A stretch of DNA of 64,000 nucleotides, taken from the NCBI RefSeq assembly GCF_030812195.1, contig NZ_JAUSSF010000003.1, positions 434,001 to 498,000 of the forward strand. The letters run 5' to 3'. The stretch's first letter is position 1. Every line of letters begins with the position of its first letter. The notes under the pieces are model-generated. The model was not told the origin of the DNA, ran no database searches, and was given only the letters and a program-made list of their open reading frames with translations. Positions 43,322 through 52,233 of the stretch are shown here, piece by piece. The translations under genes and the position numbers were made by a program. The DNA comes from Chryseobacterium lathyri (GTDB taxonomy: Bacteria; Bacteroidota; Bacteroidia; Flavobacteriales; Weeksellaceae).

Positions 43322-43347
43322 ACAGCGCAACTTGATGATTACGCTGT
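43322..43347 (-). terminator. Hairpin upstream of asnS, minus-strand terminator-like
   Basis: ACAGCGCAA...TTACGCTGT pairs at 8 of 9 positions. On the minus strand it is followed by TTTTTTTG. It would stop a minus-strand transcript entering from the right, which is what the small ORF at 43367-43561 would need. Confidence 0.5.
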
Positions 43348-43366
43348 CTTTTTAAAAAATCATTTA

Positions 43367-43561
43367 TCAAAATATTGAATCTAAAACTATGCTATAGATA
43401 TTATTTAGACGATGATATACTTTAATGGACCAATTATCACTATTTATTAAGTCTTCTCTCCGTATGTCTGTAACTACACATGCTGCATTTATTGTCCTGG
43501 TATAATTAATTTTTGATTTTATTAGAGCTTTAAATGGCAGATTAAAGTATATTAGTATCAA
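43367..43561 (-). CDS. Possible small protein, uncertain
   Basis: A 64 aa reading, MILIYFNLPFKALIKSKINYTRTI..., with no family signature. The main support is the terminator-like hairpin just past its stop. The 322-bp space between asnS and the DUF3817 gene holds nothing else recognisable. It may equally be a gene remnant or chance. Confidence 0.25.
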   Translation of the reverse strand: MILIYFNLPFKALIKSKINYTRTINAACVVTDIRREDLINSDNWSIKVYHRLNNIYSIVLDSIF

Positions 43562-43591
43562 AATAATCTTTCGATAGTATAATTTACTCAG

Positions 43592-43873
43592 ATGATCATC
43601 ATATACCGTAAAACAGCTTTAATCGAAGGGCTTTCATATCTGATTCTGCTCTTCGTTGCCATGCCTTTAAAGTACTTTTTTAACATACCGGAAGGAGTAA
43701 AATATTTTGGATGGATCCATGGAATTTTGTTTCTTGTATTTCTGATAGCTCTTCTGTTATCCGCAATAAAATACAGGTGGAGTTTAAAAAGAATCATATT
43801 GTATCTAATAGGTTCAGTACTTCCATTTGTACCATTTATACTGGATAAAAGGCTCAAAGAAGAATATTCATAA
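43592..43873 (+). CDS. DUF3817 small membrane protein
   Basis: A 93 aa protein with three hydrophobic segments. The motif EGLSYLILLFVAMPLKYFFN...GWIHGILFLVFL is the DUF3817 signature. Function unknown. A minus-strand reading over the same bases is a shadow. Single gene facing the CDP-alcohol transferase operon. Confidence 0.85.
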   Translation: MIIIYRKTALIEGLSYLILLFVAMPLKYFFNIPEGVKYFGWIHGILFLVFLIALLLSAIKYRWSLKRIILYLIGSVLPFVPFILDKRLKEEYS

Positions 43874-44013
43874 AGTAATTTCGTGACCATTATTTTAGAA
43901 TTTAAAAAGCAGGAAGCTGCCTTATTTTATCGGGATTTCAAAGGTCAATAAAACCGCGTTACAGTTCTGCTTTTAAACGATCCTCTTCCAATTCCGTCTC
44001 CTCACATTATACT

Positions 44014-44613
44014 CTAATTAAAGAATACTGTTTTTTTTCTCTCTTTTCCGGTTCGGATTTTCCATGCATGATAGGAGCTTGGTACGTCATATTGCCATTT
44101 GGGAAGCAGTAAAATGATCAGTATAACATCGATATGGGATACAAATCCTAACCCGACTGTAAGGTAGAATGCCCAGCCTGTCTGTTGAAACCCGATCAAA
44201 TAGGTAAAAGCAATCAACAGGCTTAAGCCCCACATTTTTGACAGAAAAGCGTGCGTACAGGTTTCTTTACCGAATTTACAGATACTGACAATGTAGCAAA
44301 GGGCTTCCATGATGAAGATCAGAAGAACTCCCTGCCATTCATTTTTAATTAATCCAGGATTTAGGAAATAGGACGCAAATCCTAAGGAAAGCCAGAAAAT
44401 CAAATCGGTCTGGCTGTCTAATCTTCTTAATTTTTCTGATGAAACACCGACTTTTCGGGCAATGATTCCATCGAAGATATCTGTTAATAATCCTAAATAC
44501 ATTAAAGCTACAATTAAAAATCTTGATTCTGTGCCTTTAACATAGGCTAATAACAAAATTACCGGAGCTAAGATAAATCTGGTTGCAATAAGCAGATATG
44601 GGAGTTGTTTCAT
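44014..44613 (-). CDS. CDP-alcohol phosphatidyltransferase family protein
   Basis: A 199 aa membrane enzyme with about five helices. The active site D45-x2-D48-G49-x2-A52-R53-x8-L62-x3-D66-x3-D70 matches the CDP-alcohol motif, except that the conserved glycine of the motif is L62 (SSEKLRRLDSQTD). Such enzymes join a phosphatidyl or CDP-activated group to an alcohol. The substitution is probably a subfamily feature; which product is made is unknown. Its start overlaps the upstream surface-protein gene by 4 bp. Confidence 0.82.
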   Translation of the reverse strand: MKQLPYLLIATRFILAPVILLLAYVKGTESRFLIVALMYLGLLTDIFDGIIARKVGVSSEKLRRLDSQTDLIFWLSLGFASYFLNPGLIKNEWQGVLLIFIMEALCYIVSICKFGKETCTHAFLSKMWGLSLLIAFTYLIGFQQTGWAFYLTVGLGFVSHIDVILIILLLPKWQYDVPSSYHAWKIRTGKERKKTVFFN

Positions 44614-45251
44614 GACTTTTTATTTTTAAAATTCCAATTGATCAGGGGGAATTTTCTTTTTTCATTTTGATTCCAAAAACCGATCTGTATTCCCCGTGAA
44701 TCTTTACAGACATTGATTAAAGCAACCTGGACACCTCTGCATTTTTGACTTACATTCGCAAGAGTGGAAATGGCCACGCCTTTCGTTGTATGATGAAAAT
44801 TGTACAATGGTGATACAGCAACTCCATTGGTGACTGAAGGTGCACTGATATTACTGGATAAACTTAATTCCAACCCGTTGGTAACAGTAGGCTCCATATT
44901 GACAATAGAAAGCTGCAGACCGTTAATCTTATTCATTTTATCCGGTAAAGGATCCGAACCGATATCATTAATTTCCCAGTTATCAATAGATGTAATGTTA
45001 ACAAGGAACAACACGGGAAAGAAAATTCCTAAGCCATTAAACCCTAATCCAATCCCATTAACTTTCTTAGGCTTTATTTCCTGATCAATTTCATCATAAT
45101 ATTTAATCAGCATTCCATTAACATTTTTAGTTTCTTTCGAAGGAGAAAAGCCTATAATCCCAGGTTTATCCGATTGAGTATATAAACTATCCTGAGCATT
45201 GATAATACTTCCTGTAAAGAAAGCAATCATCATTAAAAATTTTATTTTCAT
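44610..45251 (-). CDS. LA_2272-like surface repeat protein
   Basis: A 213 aa exported protein with signal peptide MKIKFLMMIAFFTGSIINAQ. It contains repeated short units of the form xxGVxxSxLxNxxxxxxGxQ: VTNGLELSLSSNISAPSVTNGVAVSPLYN, KGVAISTLANVSQKCRGVQVALINVCKDSRGIQIGFWNQN. These units resemble the surface repeat seen in Leptospira LA_2272-like proteins. Function unknown. It heads the operon with the phosphatidyltransferase and lies divergent from the regulator at 45357. Confidence 0.65.
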   Translation of the reverse strand: MKIKFLMMIAFFTGSIINAQDSLYTQSDKPGIIGFSPSKETKNVNGMLIKYYDEIDQEIKPKKVNGIGLGFNGLGIFFPVLFLVNITSIDNWEINDIGSDPLPDKMNKINGLQLSIVNMEPTVTNGLELSLSSNISAPSVTNGVAVSPLYNFHHTTKGVAISTLANVSQKCRGVQVALINVCKDSRGIQIGFWNQNEKRKFPLINWNFKNKKS

Positions 45252-45285
45252 AATTCATTGTTTTAAAAGTATGTTCAAAATTATC

Positions 45286-45298
45286 TGTGAAAAACACA
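45286..45298. promoter_or_regulatory. Palindromic operator-like site 1
   Basis: TGTGAAAAACACA: inverted TGTG/CACA arms, with a second copy of the same pattern at 45337-45353, in the 105-bp gap between divergent starts. Probable binding site of the 45357 regulator (inference). Confidence 0.5.
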
Positions 45299-45336
45299 AA
45301 TCCGAATGCGAAAAAAAATTAAAATAAAGAAGTACA

Positions 45337-45353
45337 TTTGTGAAAATCACAAA
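45337..45353. promoter_or_regulatory. Palindromic operator-like site 2, overlapping a promoter box
   Basis: TTTGTGAAAATCACAAA is a palindrome (arms TTTGTGA/TCACAAA), and overlaps TACATTTG (45333-45340), a -7 match to TAnnTTTG. It ends 4 bp before the ATG at 45357, the position expected for autorepression. Confidence 0.55.
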
Positions 45354-45356
45354 ACC

Positions 45357-46283
45357 ATGTATCAGGAACTTTTACTTAAGGAAATCCGCAGAAAAATTGG
45401 TAACAAATCTTTGAATGATGAGATTGCCAATATTCTCAATATAAGTTATGACGCATCGCACAGAAGGACCTCCCTGAAAGCAAAATTCAGTTTTGAAGAA
45501 GCTTTGGAACTGGCAAAATATTATCAGATTTCTCTTAATCAATTTATCACTTCAGATCAGCAGCTTGTGGTTCAGAAAACCTCAGTGGTGAATGAAATGG
45601 AAGATCTACAGTCTTTTTTTCAGAATAATCTCAGTATTTTTGAAAATCTGCCACTTTCCGATGAGATGACTATTTACTATTCTGCGAAAGATATTCCGTT
45701 TTTTTATACACTTTCAGACACTCTGCTTTCCCGTTTTAAAATTTATGTATGGATGAATCTGCTTAATGCGAAACAGGTTTTTATTCCCTTTCTGCAGTTT
45801 TCTCCGCCATATTTTGAATCAAATACACAGGAACTCAAGAAAAAATATGAAGCACAAAACATTGTGGAACTGTGGAATGACCGGACTATTTCCAGTATTC
45901 TGCAACAGATTTTATTTTATTTCGAAACCGGACTTTTACAGAAGAATGAAGCCGGAATTATTCTGAAAGAGCTTAACGAGCTTATTGAATATATCGAACA
46001 GAAGACAGAAAACAACCCAAAGTTTCATTTATACGAAAATGAATTGATGCACCTTTCCAATGACATTTTTTTCCATCATTCCCACCAGTCACTTTTTGCG
46101 ATACCTGTGAATATGTTTGGATATATTCTGATTAATGATGAGAAAACCTGTGGTGAAACACGGAATTATTTTGAACATCAGATCAAAAACTCAAAGTCTC
46201 TGAATACTTCCGGAAACCGTGACAGAAAAATATTTTTCAATAAAATGTATGAGCAGATTGAAAATTTAAAACAAAAACTCTAG
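45357..46283 (+). CDS. Helix-turn-helix regulator-like protein of unknown class
   Basis: Start at 45357 (MYQELLLKEIRRKIG), because the putative promoter and operator lie over the longer reading from 45306. The result is 308 aa. Residues about 5-55 (IGNKSLNDEIANILNISYDASHRRTSLKAKFSFEEALELAKYYQI) fit a Cro/XRE-like helix-turn-helix with a degenerate motif. The remaining 250 residues have no family I know and are helical. It ends 1 bp before the AraC gene. Likely a regulator of the divergent surface-protein operon. Confidence 0.6.
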   Translation: MYQELLLKEIRRKIGNKSLNDEIANILNISYDASHRRTSLKAKFSFEEALELAKYYQISLNQFITSDQQLVVQKTSVVNEMEDLQSFFQNNLSIFENLPLSDEMTIYYSAKDIPFFYTLSDTLLSRFKIYVWMNLLNAKQVFIPFLQFSPPYFESNTQELKKKYEAQNIVELWNDRTISSILQQILFYFETGLLQKNEAGIILKELNELIEYIEQKTENNPKFHLYENELMHLSNDIFFHHSHQSLFAIPVNMFGYILINDEKTCGETRNYFEHQIKNSKSLNTSGNRDRKIFFNKMYEQIENLKQKL

Positions 46284-46284
46284 C

Positions 46285-47088
46285 ATGAAAAACCTTCATA
46301 ATGGTGAATTTTTCGGGAAGACTCATGAAACCCTTCGTTTCGACGGACTGACCATTACGGATACGGAATATACGCATCCTTACGTCGACTGGCATTACCA
46401 TGAAAATGCTTATTTCACTTTTATGCTGCAGGGAAATATGACGGAAGGAAACAAAAAAGAAATTTATGACTGTCCGGCAGGAACACTCCTCTATCATCAT
46501 TGGGAAGATGCTCATTACAACATCAAACCGGATATTTTCACAAGAGGATTCCATCTTGAACTTACGGAAGAATGGTTTGAACAATTTGACATTTCAAAGG
46601 ATTCCATTGAAGGCAGCTTTAATTTGAAAAATCCGGATATAAAATTGTTAATGTATAGGATTTTCAGAGAAACGAAATTGAATGATCCATCCTTTGAGCT
46701 GTCTGTTCATGAGCTTTTACTCAACATTTTCTGCACGCTATACAATAAGGTTCAGAACCCTGATAAAAAACCAAGCTGGGTAAACAAAATTGATGAAATT
46801 CTTCATGAAAGCTTTACAGAAAAACTGAATCTGACAGATCTTTCTAAAACTATAGACATTCATCCCGTTCATCTGAGCCGGGATTTCCAGAAACATTTTC
46901 ACTGTAATTTAGGCACATATATCAGAAAACTGAGGATTAACAGATCTTTAGCCCTTCTCAACACGCATAAATCTTTAGCTGAAGCAGCACTGGAATGTGG
47001 TTTTGCAGATCAAAGTCATTTTATCAGGTCATTCAGAGAGCATATGGGAATTACCCCTTTGCAGTATAAAAATCTTCTGAAGAAATAA
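46285..47088 (+). CDS. AraC-family transcriptional regulator
   Basis: A 267 aa regulator. N-terminal cupin-like sensor with WHYHENAYFTFMLQG (about 37-51), then two C-terminal helix-turn-helix motifs (LTDLSKTIDIHPVHLSRDFQKHFHCNLGTYI and AEAALECGFADQSHFIRSFREHMGITPLQYK). The start follows the preceding stop by 1 bp, so the two regulators form one transcript. Likely controls the downstream serine hydrolase gene. Confidence 0.9.
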   Translation: MKNLHNGEFFGKTHETLRFDGLTITDTEYTHPYVDWHYHENAYFTFMLQGNMTEGNKKEIYDCPAGTLLYHHWEDAHYNIKPDIFTRGFHLELTEEWFEQFDISKDSIEGSFNLKNPDIKLLMYRIFRETKLNDPSFELSVHELLLNIFCTLYNKVQNPDKKPSWVNKIDEILHESFTEKLNLTDLSKTIDIHPVHLSRDFQKHFHCNLGTYIRKLRINRSLALLNTHKSLAEAALECGFADQSHFIRSFREHMGITPLQYKNLLKK

Positions 47089-47154
47089 GGATGTTAATTT
47101 CATTCTATTTTTTCTGAAAACCTATTTATACTTTTGTCAGAATAAAACATTAAA

Positions 47155-48801
47155 ATGAAATCTATCCTGCTGTTTGCCTTATTTCTTAGTTTCGGATTTT
47201 CTTTGGGACAGTCCAAAAATAGTACAGGTCCTGACACCATAATAAATCCTCTCCATAAAAAATACATTGGTAAAATTGTTTTCCTGGATAAAACCGTTCT
47301 TCCAGACCATTTAAAAGAATCTGACTTCCTTAAAACCACAATATTCCAGGAAGATAAAGATCTCGACATCCGTGTTTTTATGGACAATTCTCTGGTTAAT
47401 TATTTACGTCAGATTGATCCTTCATTATCATCTGAAGAATTACTGAAAAAAGGAAATTATCAATTCAGTTTCTACATTGACGGAAAATTAATCTATACTG
47501 AAAATTTGAATACCGGAGCTGGAACCCAGGAGGACAAAAAGAAGAAAACCACGTTTAGAATTCCTTTATTAAGTTCAAAAAATGAAGATTCCTGGGGGAA
47601 ATATATGTGGATGAGATTTTACCTGGGCAATGGAGGTATTGATGCCCTGGAAGAGGGAAATCATATTTTAAAAATTGAAATCAGGCCTTACTTAAAAACT
47701 TCATCAGTAAAAGTTGGAAATATTATTGCTTCTGGTGAAATTAACTTAACGGTTCCTCACAAGAATATTTCAGAACAGCAAATTGCCGTGCAAAAGATCC
47801 AGCCCAATAGTGGATGGAAGATGTCTGACGAAAAACTTGATGAGGAAAAAATCAGGCTTTTAAATACGAAAATTGCAGGGAACAGGTTCAGAGATATCAC
47901 AAGTATTGTGATTATTAAAAATGAAAGACTTCTTTTAGAAGAATATTTCAGCCAGTCCGGAAGAGATTCTTTGCAGGATACCCGTTCGGTAGGAAAGTCT
48001 TTTGCTTCCGCACTGATGGGGATTGCCATCAAAGACGGTTATTTTAAAAGTGAAAATCAAATGCTGAAGGAGTTTTATGATCTAAAGCAATTCAAAAATT
48101 ATTCGTCCCACAAAGACAGTGTTACTCTCAAAAGTCTGCTGACGATGAGCTCCGGATTTGACGGAAATGATGCAGATGAGACATCTCCGGGAAACGAGGA
48201 AAACATGTATCCTACAGAAAATTGGGTGAAGTTTGCACTGGATCTGCCTACGACCCAAAATAAGCCCGGAAAAATCTGGAATTACTTTACGGCTGGTGTT
48301 GTGGTGACAGGAGATATTTTAGACAGAACCGTTCCAAAGGGACTGGAAAATTATGCAGAGAAAAAACTATTTCAACCTCTTGGAATCACAAATTATAAAT
48401 GGCAGTTTACCCCACAGCAGAAGCCTTCTTTAGCTGGTGGCCTGCGAATGAGAACATTGGATTTTGCCAAATTCGGACAACTTTATAAAAATAATGGAGT
48501 ATGGAATGGTAAAAATATCTTCGATAAAAGCTGGATACAGAAATCTTTCACCAATTATTTCACCAATGATCAGAATTTTGAAGGGTACGGCTATTTATTT
48601 TGGAGGAAGATTTATAAAGTGGGAACCCAAAATTTTGAAGCTTACCAATCCAGTGGAAACGGTGGAAACAAAATTATCATCTTCACAGAAATCCCTGTTG
48701 TGATCGTTATTACAGCAAAAGCTTATAACCAGCCTTATGCCCATCCACAGGCAGATAAAATAGTTGAGGAATATTTACTGCCTTCAATAAATGATAAATA
48801 A
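47155..48801 (+). CDS. Secreted serine hydrolase (beta-lactamase / class C-like)
   Basis: A 548 aa exported protein with signal peptide MKSILLFALFLSFGFSLGQ. An N-terminal domain of about 200 residues has no clear family. The catalytic domain has SxxK as S278-V-G-K281 (TRSVGKSFASAL), the tyrosine-bearing WNYFTAGVV in place of YxN, and a late GNGGNK. Such proteins act on peptides or esters in the periplasm; beta-lactamase activity is not implied. Probably regulated by the AraC gene upstream. Confidence 0.82.
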   Translation: MKSILLFALFLSFGFSLGQSKNSTGPDTIINPLHKKYIGKIVFLDKTVLPDHLKESDFLKTTIFQEDKDLDIRVFMDNSLVNYLRQIDPSLSSEELLKKGNYQFSFYIDGKLIYTENLNTGAGTQEDKKKKTTFRIPLLSSKNEDSWGKYMWMRFYLGNGGIDALEEGNHILKIEIRPYLKTSSVKVGNIIASGEINLTVPHKNISEQQIAVQKIQPNSGWKMSDEKLDEEKIRLLNTKIAGNRFRDITSIVIIKNERLLLEEYFSQSGRDSLQDTRSVGKSFASALMGIAIKDGYFKSENQMLKEFYDLKQFKNYSSHKDSVTLKSLLTMSSGFDGNDADETSPGNEENMYPTENWVKFALDLPTTQNKPGKIWNYFTAGVVVTGDILDRTVPKGLENYAEKKLFQPLGITNYKWQFTPQQKPSLAGGLRMRTLDFAKFGQLYKNNGVWNGKNIFDKSWIQKSFTNYFTNDQNFEGYGYLFWRKIYKVGTQNFEAYQSSGNGGNKIIIFTEIPVVIVITAKAYNQPYAHPQADKIVEEYLLPSINDK

Positions 48802-48955
48802 GTCAATATGCCAGCCGATCAGCCTGGAAAACCAAATGGTTTCAACGAAAAATCATATCAGAATGACCGCTTCTGAACCTAAGGACCAAAGCGGAAAATA
48901 TTTTTCAGTAAGTTATTTGAAATAGATAGGTTTCAGACCTTTATCTGAAAATTGA

Positions 48956-49498
48956 TTATTCGTCTTTTTTAGAGGAAACTAAAAAGACATCGATAAGTCC
49001 TTCCGGCAGCTGCATTTTGATGAATCTTTCTTCCCGGTTCACCTCAAGAATCCAGTCTTTGATGATGGGAATCACCACTTCTTTTCCATCCAGATTGGTC
49101 ACGAAATAGTTTTGGGCAGTCTGATCATTTACAGATCTTATGACCCCACATTCTTTGTCATTTTCATCCAGAATATCGAAACCGATGATCTCATGATAAT
49201 AGAACTGCTTTCCTGAAAGTTTTGGAAGTGTAGAAAGGGGTAAGTAGACATTTTTCCCTAAGGATTGGTCTACCAATGCCTCGGAAGAGTTTTTAAAAGC
49301 AAGATTCAGCGCATCGTTTTTACTCCATGCTGATTTTGCAATAAAAAAAGGAACCAATAATCCGTTGATTTCAACGAATATTGATTCCAATTTATTGTAA
49401 AGCTCGGGCTGATCGGTATCCAGTTTAAGGATAACGTTTCCCGCAAGGCCATGTCTGCGTGTGATTTTTCCTAATAAATAGCAATCTTCTTTACGCAT
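48956..49498 (-). CDS. rimM: Ribosome maturation factor RimM
   Basis: A 180 aa protein. The N-terminal YLLGKITRRHGLAGNVILK (RimM barrel) and C-terminal PRC-barrel part (GVIRSVNDQTAQNYFVT...VIPIIKDWILEVN) give the family. RimM binds S19 and helps 30S assembly. It follows rpsP by 11 bp as in many bacteria (rpsP-rimM). Full length. Confidence 0.95.
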   Translation of the reverse strand: MRKEDCYLLGKITRRHGLAGNVILKLDTDQPELYNKLESIFVEINGLLVPFFIAKSAWSKNDALNLAFKNSSEALVDQSLGKNVYLPLSTLPKLSGKQFYYHEIIGFDILDENDKECGVIRSVNDQTAQNYFVTNLDGKEVVIPIIKDWILEVNREERFIKMQLPEGLIDVFLVSSKKDE

Positions 49499-49509
49499 AC
49501 AGGGATTTC

Positions 49510-50073
49510 TTAAGCTTCAGTGTTTTCTTCAGTTTCAGCAGCAGGAGCTTCTCCTTCTGTAGCTTCAGCAACTTCCTCAGCAGGTGCGTTAGCAGCTTCT
49601 TCAGCAGCTTTAGCATCAGCTTCAACTTGTGCAGCAGCAGCGATTCTAGCTTCGTTTACTTTAGCTTCAGCTTCTAAAGCAGCTTTCTTAGAGTCAGCCT
49701 GAGCTTTAGATAAACCTTCAACTTTACCTTGTACTTTTTGTTCTTTAGATTCTAACCAAGCATTGAATCTTTTTTCAGCTTCAGCTTCGTCAAAAGCACC
49801 TTTAGCAACACCACCTTGTAAGTGTTTTTTGTAAAGGGCACCTTTATAAGAAAGGATTGCTCTTGCAGTATCAGTTGGCTGAGCACCGTTGTTTAACCAC
49901 TTTACAGCAGAATCAACGTTCAAATCGATAGTTGCAGGGTTAGTAATTGGGTTGTAAGTTCCTAGTTTCTCGATGAATCTACCATCTCTTCTAGCTCTAG
50001 AATCTGCAACCACGATGTGGAAGAAAGGCTTACCTTTTTTACCGTGTCTTTGTAATCTGATTTTTACTGACAT
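49510..50073 (-). CDS. rpsP: Ribosomal protein S16 with a long acidic tail
   Basis: A 187 aa protein. The first ~80 residues, [43 protein letters not shown]..., are S16. E. coli S16 is 82 aa; here about 100 extra residues form a Lys/Ala then Ala/Glu-rich extension (from [13 protein letters not shown] to the end), as is usual in Bacteroidota. Start of the rpsP-rimM operon. Confidence 0.95.
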   Translation of the reverse strand: MSVKIRLQRHGKKGKPFFHIVVADSRARRDGRFIEKLGTYNPITNPATIDLNVDSAVKWLNNGAQPTDTARAILSYKGALYKKHLQGGVAKGAFDEAEAEKRFNAWLESKEQKVQGKVEGLSKAQADSKKAALEAEAKVNEARIAAAAQVEADAKAAEEAANAPAEEVAEATEGEAPAAETEENTEA

Positions 50074-50252
50074 AATGTTGTGAATTTTATGGGAACTCGT
50101 CCCAGTTAAATATTTAAGAGTGCAAAGATATATAAAAATTTTTATTCAACAATTATTAAATACAACAATTTATCAATCTAGCAATATAACAGTATTTTTG
50201 ATTTTTCTTACCTAAAAATTCAATGGTAAATTGGTCAAATTTCACATAATTA

Positions 50253-50765
50253 TTAATCTACCTTTCCCATATAGAAAAGCCCAAGGCATTTCTGGTTTTC
50301 TTCGATGGTTAAAGATTCTTTAAGATGATTCACAATACCGGGAGAGCTCCAATAGCATCCGACATTATTCGCTGTACAGGTAAGGTACATATTCTGAACT
50401 GCCATGGAAACAGCAGCGATTTCTTCCCATTCAGGAACCATACCACTGAAATTCACCACAATGGAAACTACAGCATCTGCTTTATTGATTTTGAAACCGA
50501 TATCCTGGTATTTTTTCTCCAGAAAAGTCTCTTCAGGTTGTGTAGCTTTATAAATAGTCTGCATTTCTGAAGCTAATTTTGCTTTTTCTTCCCCTTTAAA
50601 AACCTTAAAACGCCAAGGTTTTGTACGCTTATGATTAGGAGCTAGAGTTGCTGAGTGCAAAATTTCATCTATGATTTCCTGAGATATTTCATTTTCAGAA
50701 TAATCTTTCGGGAATATACTCCTTCTTTGTTCTATGATTTCTTTTAAAATTTCTGCATTATTCAT
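50253..50765 (-). CDS. Nitroreductase-family protein (YdjA-like)
   Basis: A 170 aa flavoprotein of the nitroreductase family. N-terminal IEQRRSIFPKDYSENEISQEIIDEILHSATLAPNHKRTKPWRF has the FMN phosphate-binding RR(S) and the SATLAPNHKRTKPWRF block. AAVSMAVQNMYLTCTANNVGCYW is the second conserved helix. It ends at GLFYMGKVD, about ten residues shorter than typical YdjA proteins. It would reduce a small substrate with NAD(P)H; the substrate is unknown. Confidence 0.88.
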   Translation of the reverse strand: MNNAEILKEIIEQRRSIFPKDYSENEISQEIIDEILHSATLAPNHKRTKPWRFKVFKGEEKAKLASEMQTIYKATQPEETFLEKKYQDIGFKINKADAVVSIVVNFSGMVPEWEEIAAVSMAVQNMYLTCTANNVGCYWSSPGIVNHLKESLTIEENQKCLGLFYMGKVD

Positions 50766-50997
50766 ATTGCAAATTTACAATATGTAATTGAATGCATTAC
50801 ACTGATTGATACCTGATTTTTCAGCAGTAAACTTTGCTTTCTGTACTATCCTGTAATTCCTGAATGGAAATATAAATGGATTTTGAGTATATGATTTACA
50901 AATTAGCTAAGGAGAACATCTTGCGCAATTAAATTAAAGACTTCAAAAATCTGAAACCTGGCATCTTGATTCTTGGTTCCCGGCTCTTGGCGAGCAA
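50766..50997. repeat. Intergenic region with quasi-repeats, no gene
   Basis: Ends in CTTGATTCTTGGTTCCCGGCTCTTGG, degenerate CTTGG units of the kind seen in several Chryseobacterium-type intergenic gaps. No reading frame or RNA motif is supported. Confidence 0.35.
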
Positions 50998-51447
50998 TCA
51001 AATCACCTCTACAATTTTCTGATGGATATTATTCAGTGTAAAAGCATCACCGGATTTCATACCCATCATTTTTTTAGCCATAGGGCTTTCCGGGGAAATA
51101 GCGTAAAAACGGTCGCCTTCATAAAAGAATTCTCCCAATGAAACCGAAATATAGAAACGGGCTTTATTAGTGATTACCAGAGAACCCAGCTGTATTCTTT
51201 CAGTAGAAGTGTTCAGAACTTTTGACATATTTCTTTTAAGATCATTCAAAGCACCTAGCTGACGCTGCATCTGATAAATTTCTTCCTGCATTTCTTCCCG
51301 CATACTGTCATATTTTGGGGTCTTTTTAATATCACGGCTTGCTTCCAGGGTAAATTCAATAAAATTTTTAAGCTTTTCTATTTTTTCAGAAATTACTGTT
51401 TTTACATAATCTCTTATATCACTTTTTTCAAATACGATCTTCTCCAT
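50998..51447 (-). CDS. GreA/GreB-like transcription elongation factor
   Basis: Start at 51447 (MEKIVFEKSDIRDYVKTVI) gives 149 aa. The longer reading from 51606 runs across the terminator of the SRPBCC gene and overlaps that gene, so it is rejected. The C-terminal RFYISVSLGEFFYEGDRFYAISPESPMAKKMMGMKSGDAFTLN is the Gre C-terminal domain (SPESPLAKALLGK type). The N-terminal helices form a coiled coil shorter than in GreA, so it may be a Gre-related factor that binds RNA polymerase without the usual cleavage activity. Confidence 0.75.
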   Translation of the reverse strand: MEKIVFEKSDIRDYVKTVISEKIEKLKNFIEFTLEASRDIKKTPKYDSMREEMQEEIYQMQRQLGALNDLKRNMSKVLNTSTERIQLGSLVITNKARFYISVSLGEFFYEGDRFYAISPESPMAKKMMGMKSGDAFTLNNIHQKIVEVI

Positions 51448-51533
51448 GAATCTAATCTTTACATAAAGATAATAATTTTTTAAAATAATCTGAGTCCGGA
51501 TAAAAAATGTGTAATCCAAAAAAGGCAGCAAAA

Positions 51534-51556
51534 AGCCTTGCATTTCTACAAGGCTT
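51534..51556 (-). terminator. Terminator of the SRPBCC gene
   Basis: On the minus strand AAGCCTTG...CAAGGCTTTTTG: a 7-8 bp stem with a U-run 7 bp after the 51563 stop. Confidence 0.8.
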
Positions 51557-51562
51557 ATATCT

Positions 51563-52093
51563 TTAGTTTTCGGCAATCTTTTTAAGATCTCCCAACCCCT
51601 GATCAAACATCTTTTTCATATTCATATCCATCATAGGTTTCATGATCTTCATCATGGTAGTCAGTTCGTAATCAATTGCCCAGGTTACTTTGGTTCCGTT
51701 TCCTTCAGGAGTTAGCACAAAGGCAGTTTTAGCGTCGCTTTCAAAAGGTTTGATAAAATGAAGCTTTGTAATTAACTTTTCATTGGGTACACTTTCTGTA
51801 ATGGATTGTTCTCCCTCTCCTACTTTATCATTGCCCTTCCAGTGGTAGGAATCTCCCACTTTGTCACCTGCCCCGGAATAGGTGATTACAATATTTTTGT
51901 CAGCTTTGGAAAAAGGATCCCACACATTGTATCCTTTCAGCGATCCTACATGCTGCCATACTTTTTCTTTAGGAGCATTGATCATCATCGATCTTTCAAA
52001 ATGATAATCTTTACTGAAAGCCAGCATTGCAATAATTGCATATACTATAGCCAAAAGGATGATTACGCCAAGAATTTTTAAGAGTGTTTTCAT
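51563..52093 (-). CDS. SRPBCC (START/polyketide-cyclase-like) membrane-anchored protein
   Basis: A 176 aa protein. One N-terminal membrane helix (MKTLLKILGVIILLAIVYAIIAML) precedes a helix-grip SRPBCC domain with FERSMMINAPKEKVWQHVGSLKGYNVWDPF and ATDVTWAIDYEL-like strands (GTKVTWAIDYELTTMMKIMKP). The family binds small hydrophobic ligands. Function unknown. Confidence 0.8.
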   Translation of the reverse strand: MKTLLKILGVIILLAIVYAIIAMLAFSKDYHFERSMMINAPKEKVWQHVGSLKGYNVWDPFSKADKNIVITYSGAGDKVGDSYHWKGNDKVGEGEQSITESVPNEKLITKLHFIKPFESDAKTAFVLTPEGNGTKVTWAIDYELTTMMKIMKPMMDMNMKKMFDQGLGDLKKIAEN

Positions 52094-52233
52094 AGTTTTG
52101 ATATTTAAAGTTGTTGGTTTAATTTTTCAAATACAAAAGTTACATTAATTTGAAATTCAAATATTTATGAAACTTATATATTTCCCGTTTATTCTTTTCA
52201 AAATTAGTTATTCCATCCTCGCCGTCTCTTTTC

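Noticed and set aside
43588..43890. Minus-strand 100-codon frame opposite DUF3817
   Set aside because: The plus frame has the DUF3817 motif and membrane helices; the minus frame has none.
51448..51606. Upstream extension of the Gre-like gene
   Set aside because: It crosses the terminator of the SRPBCC gene and overlaps that gene; the ATG at 51447 begins the family N-terminus.
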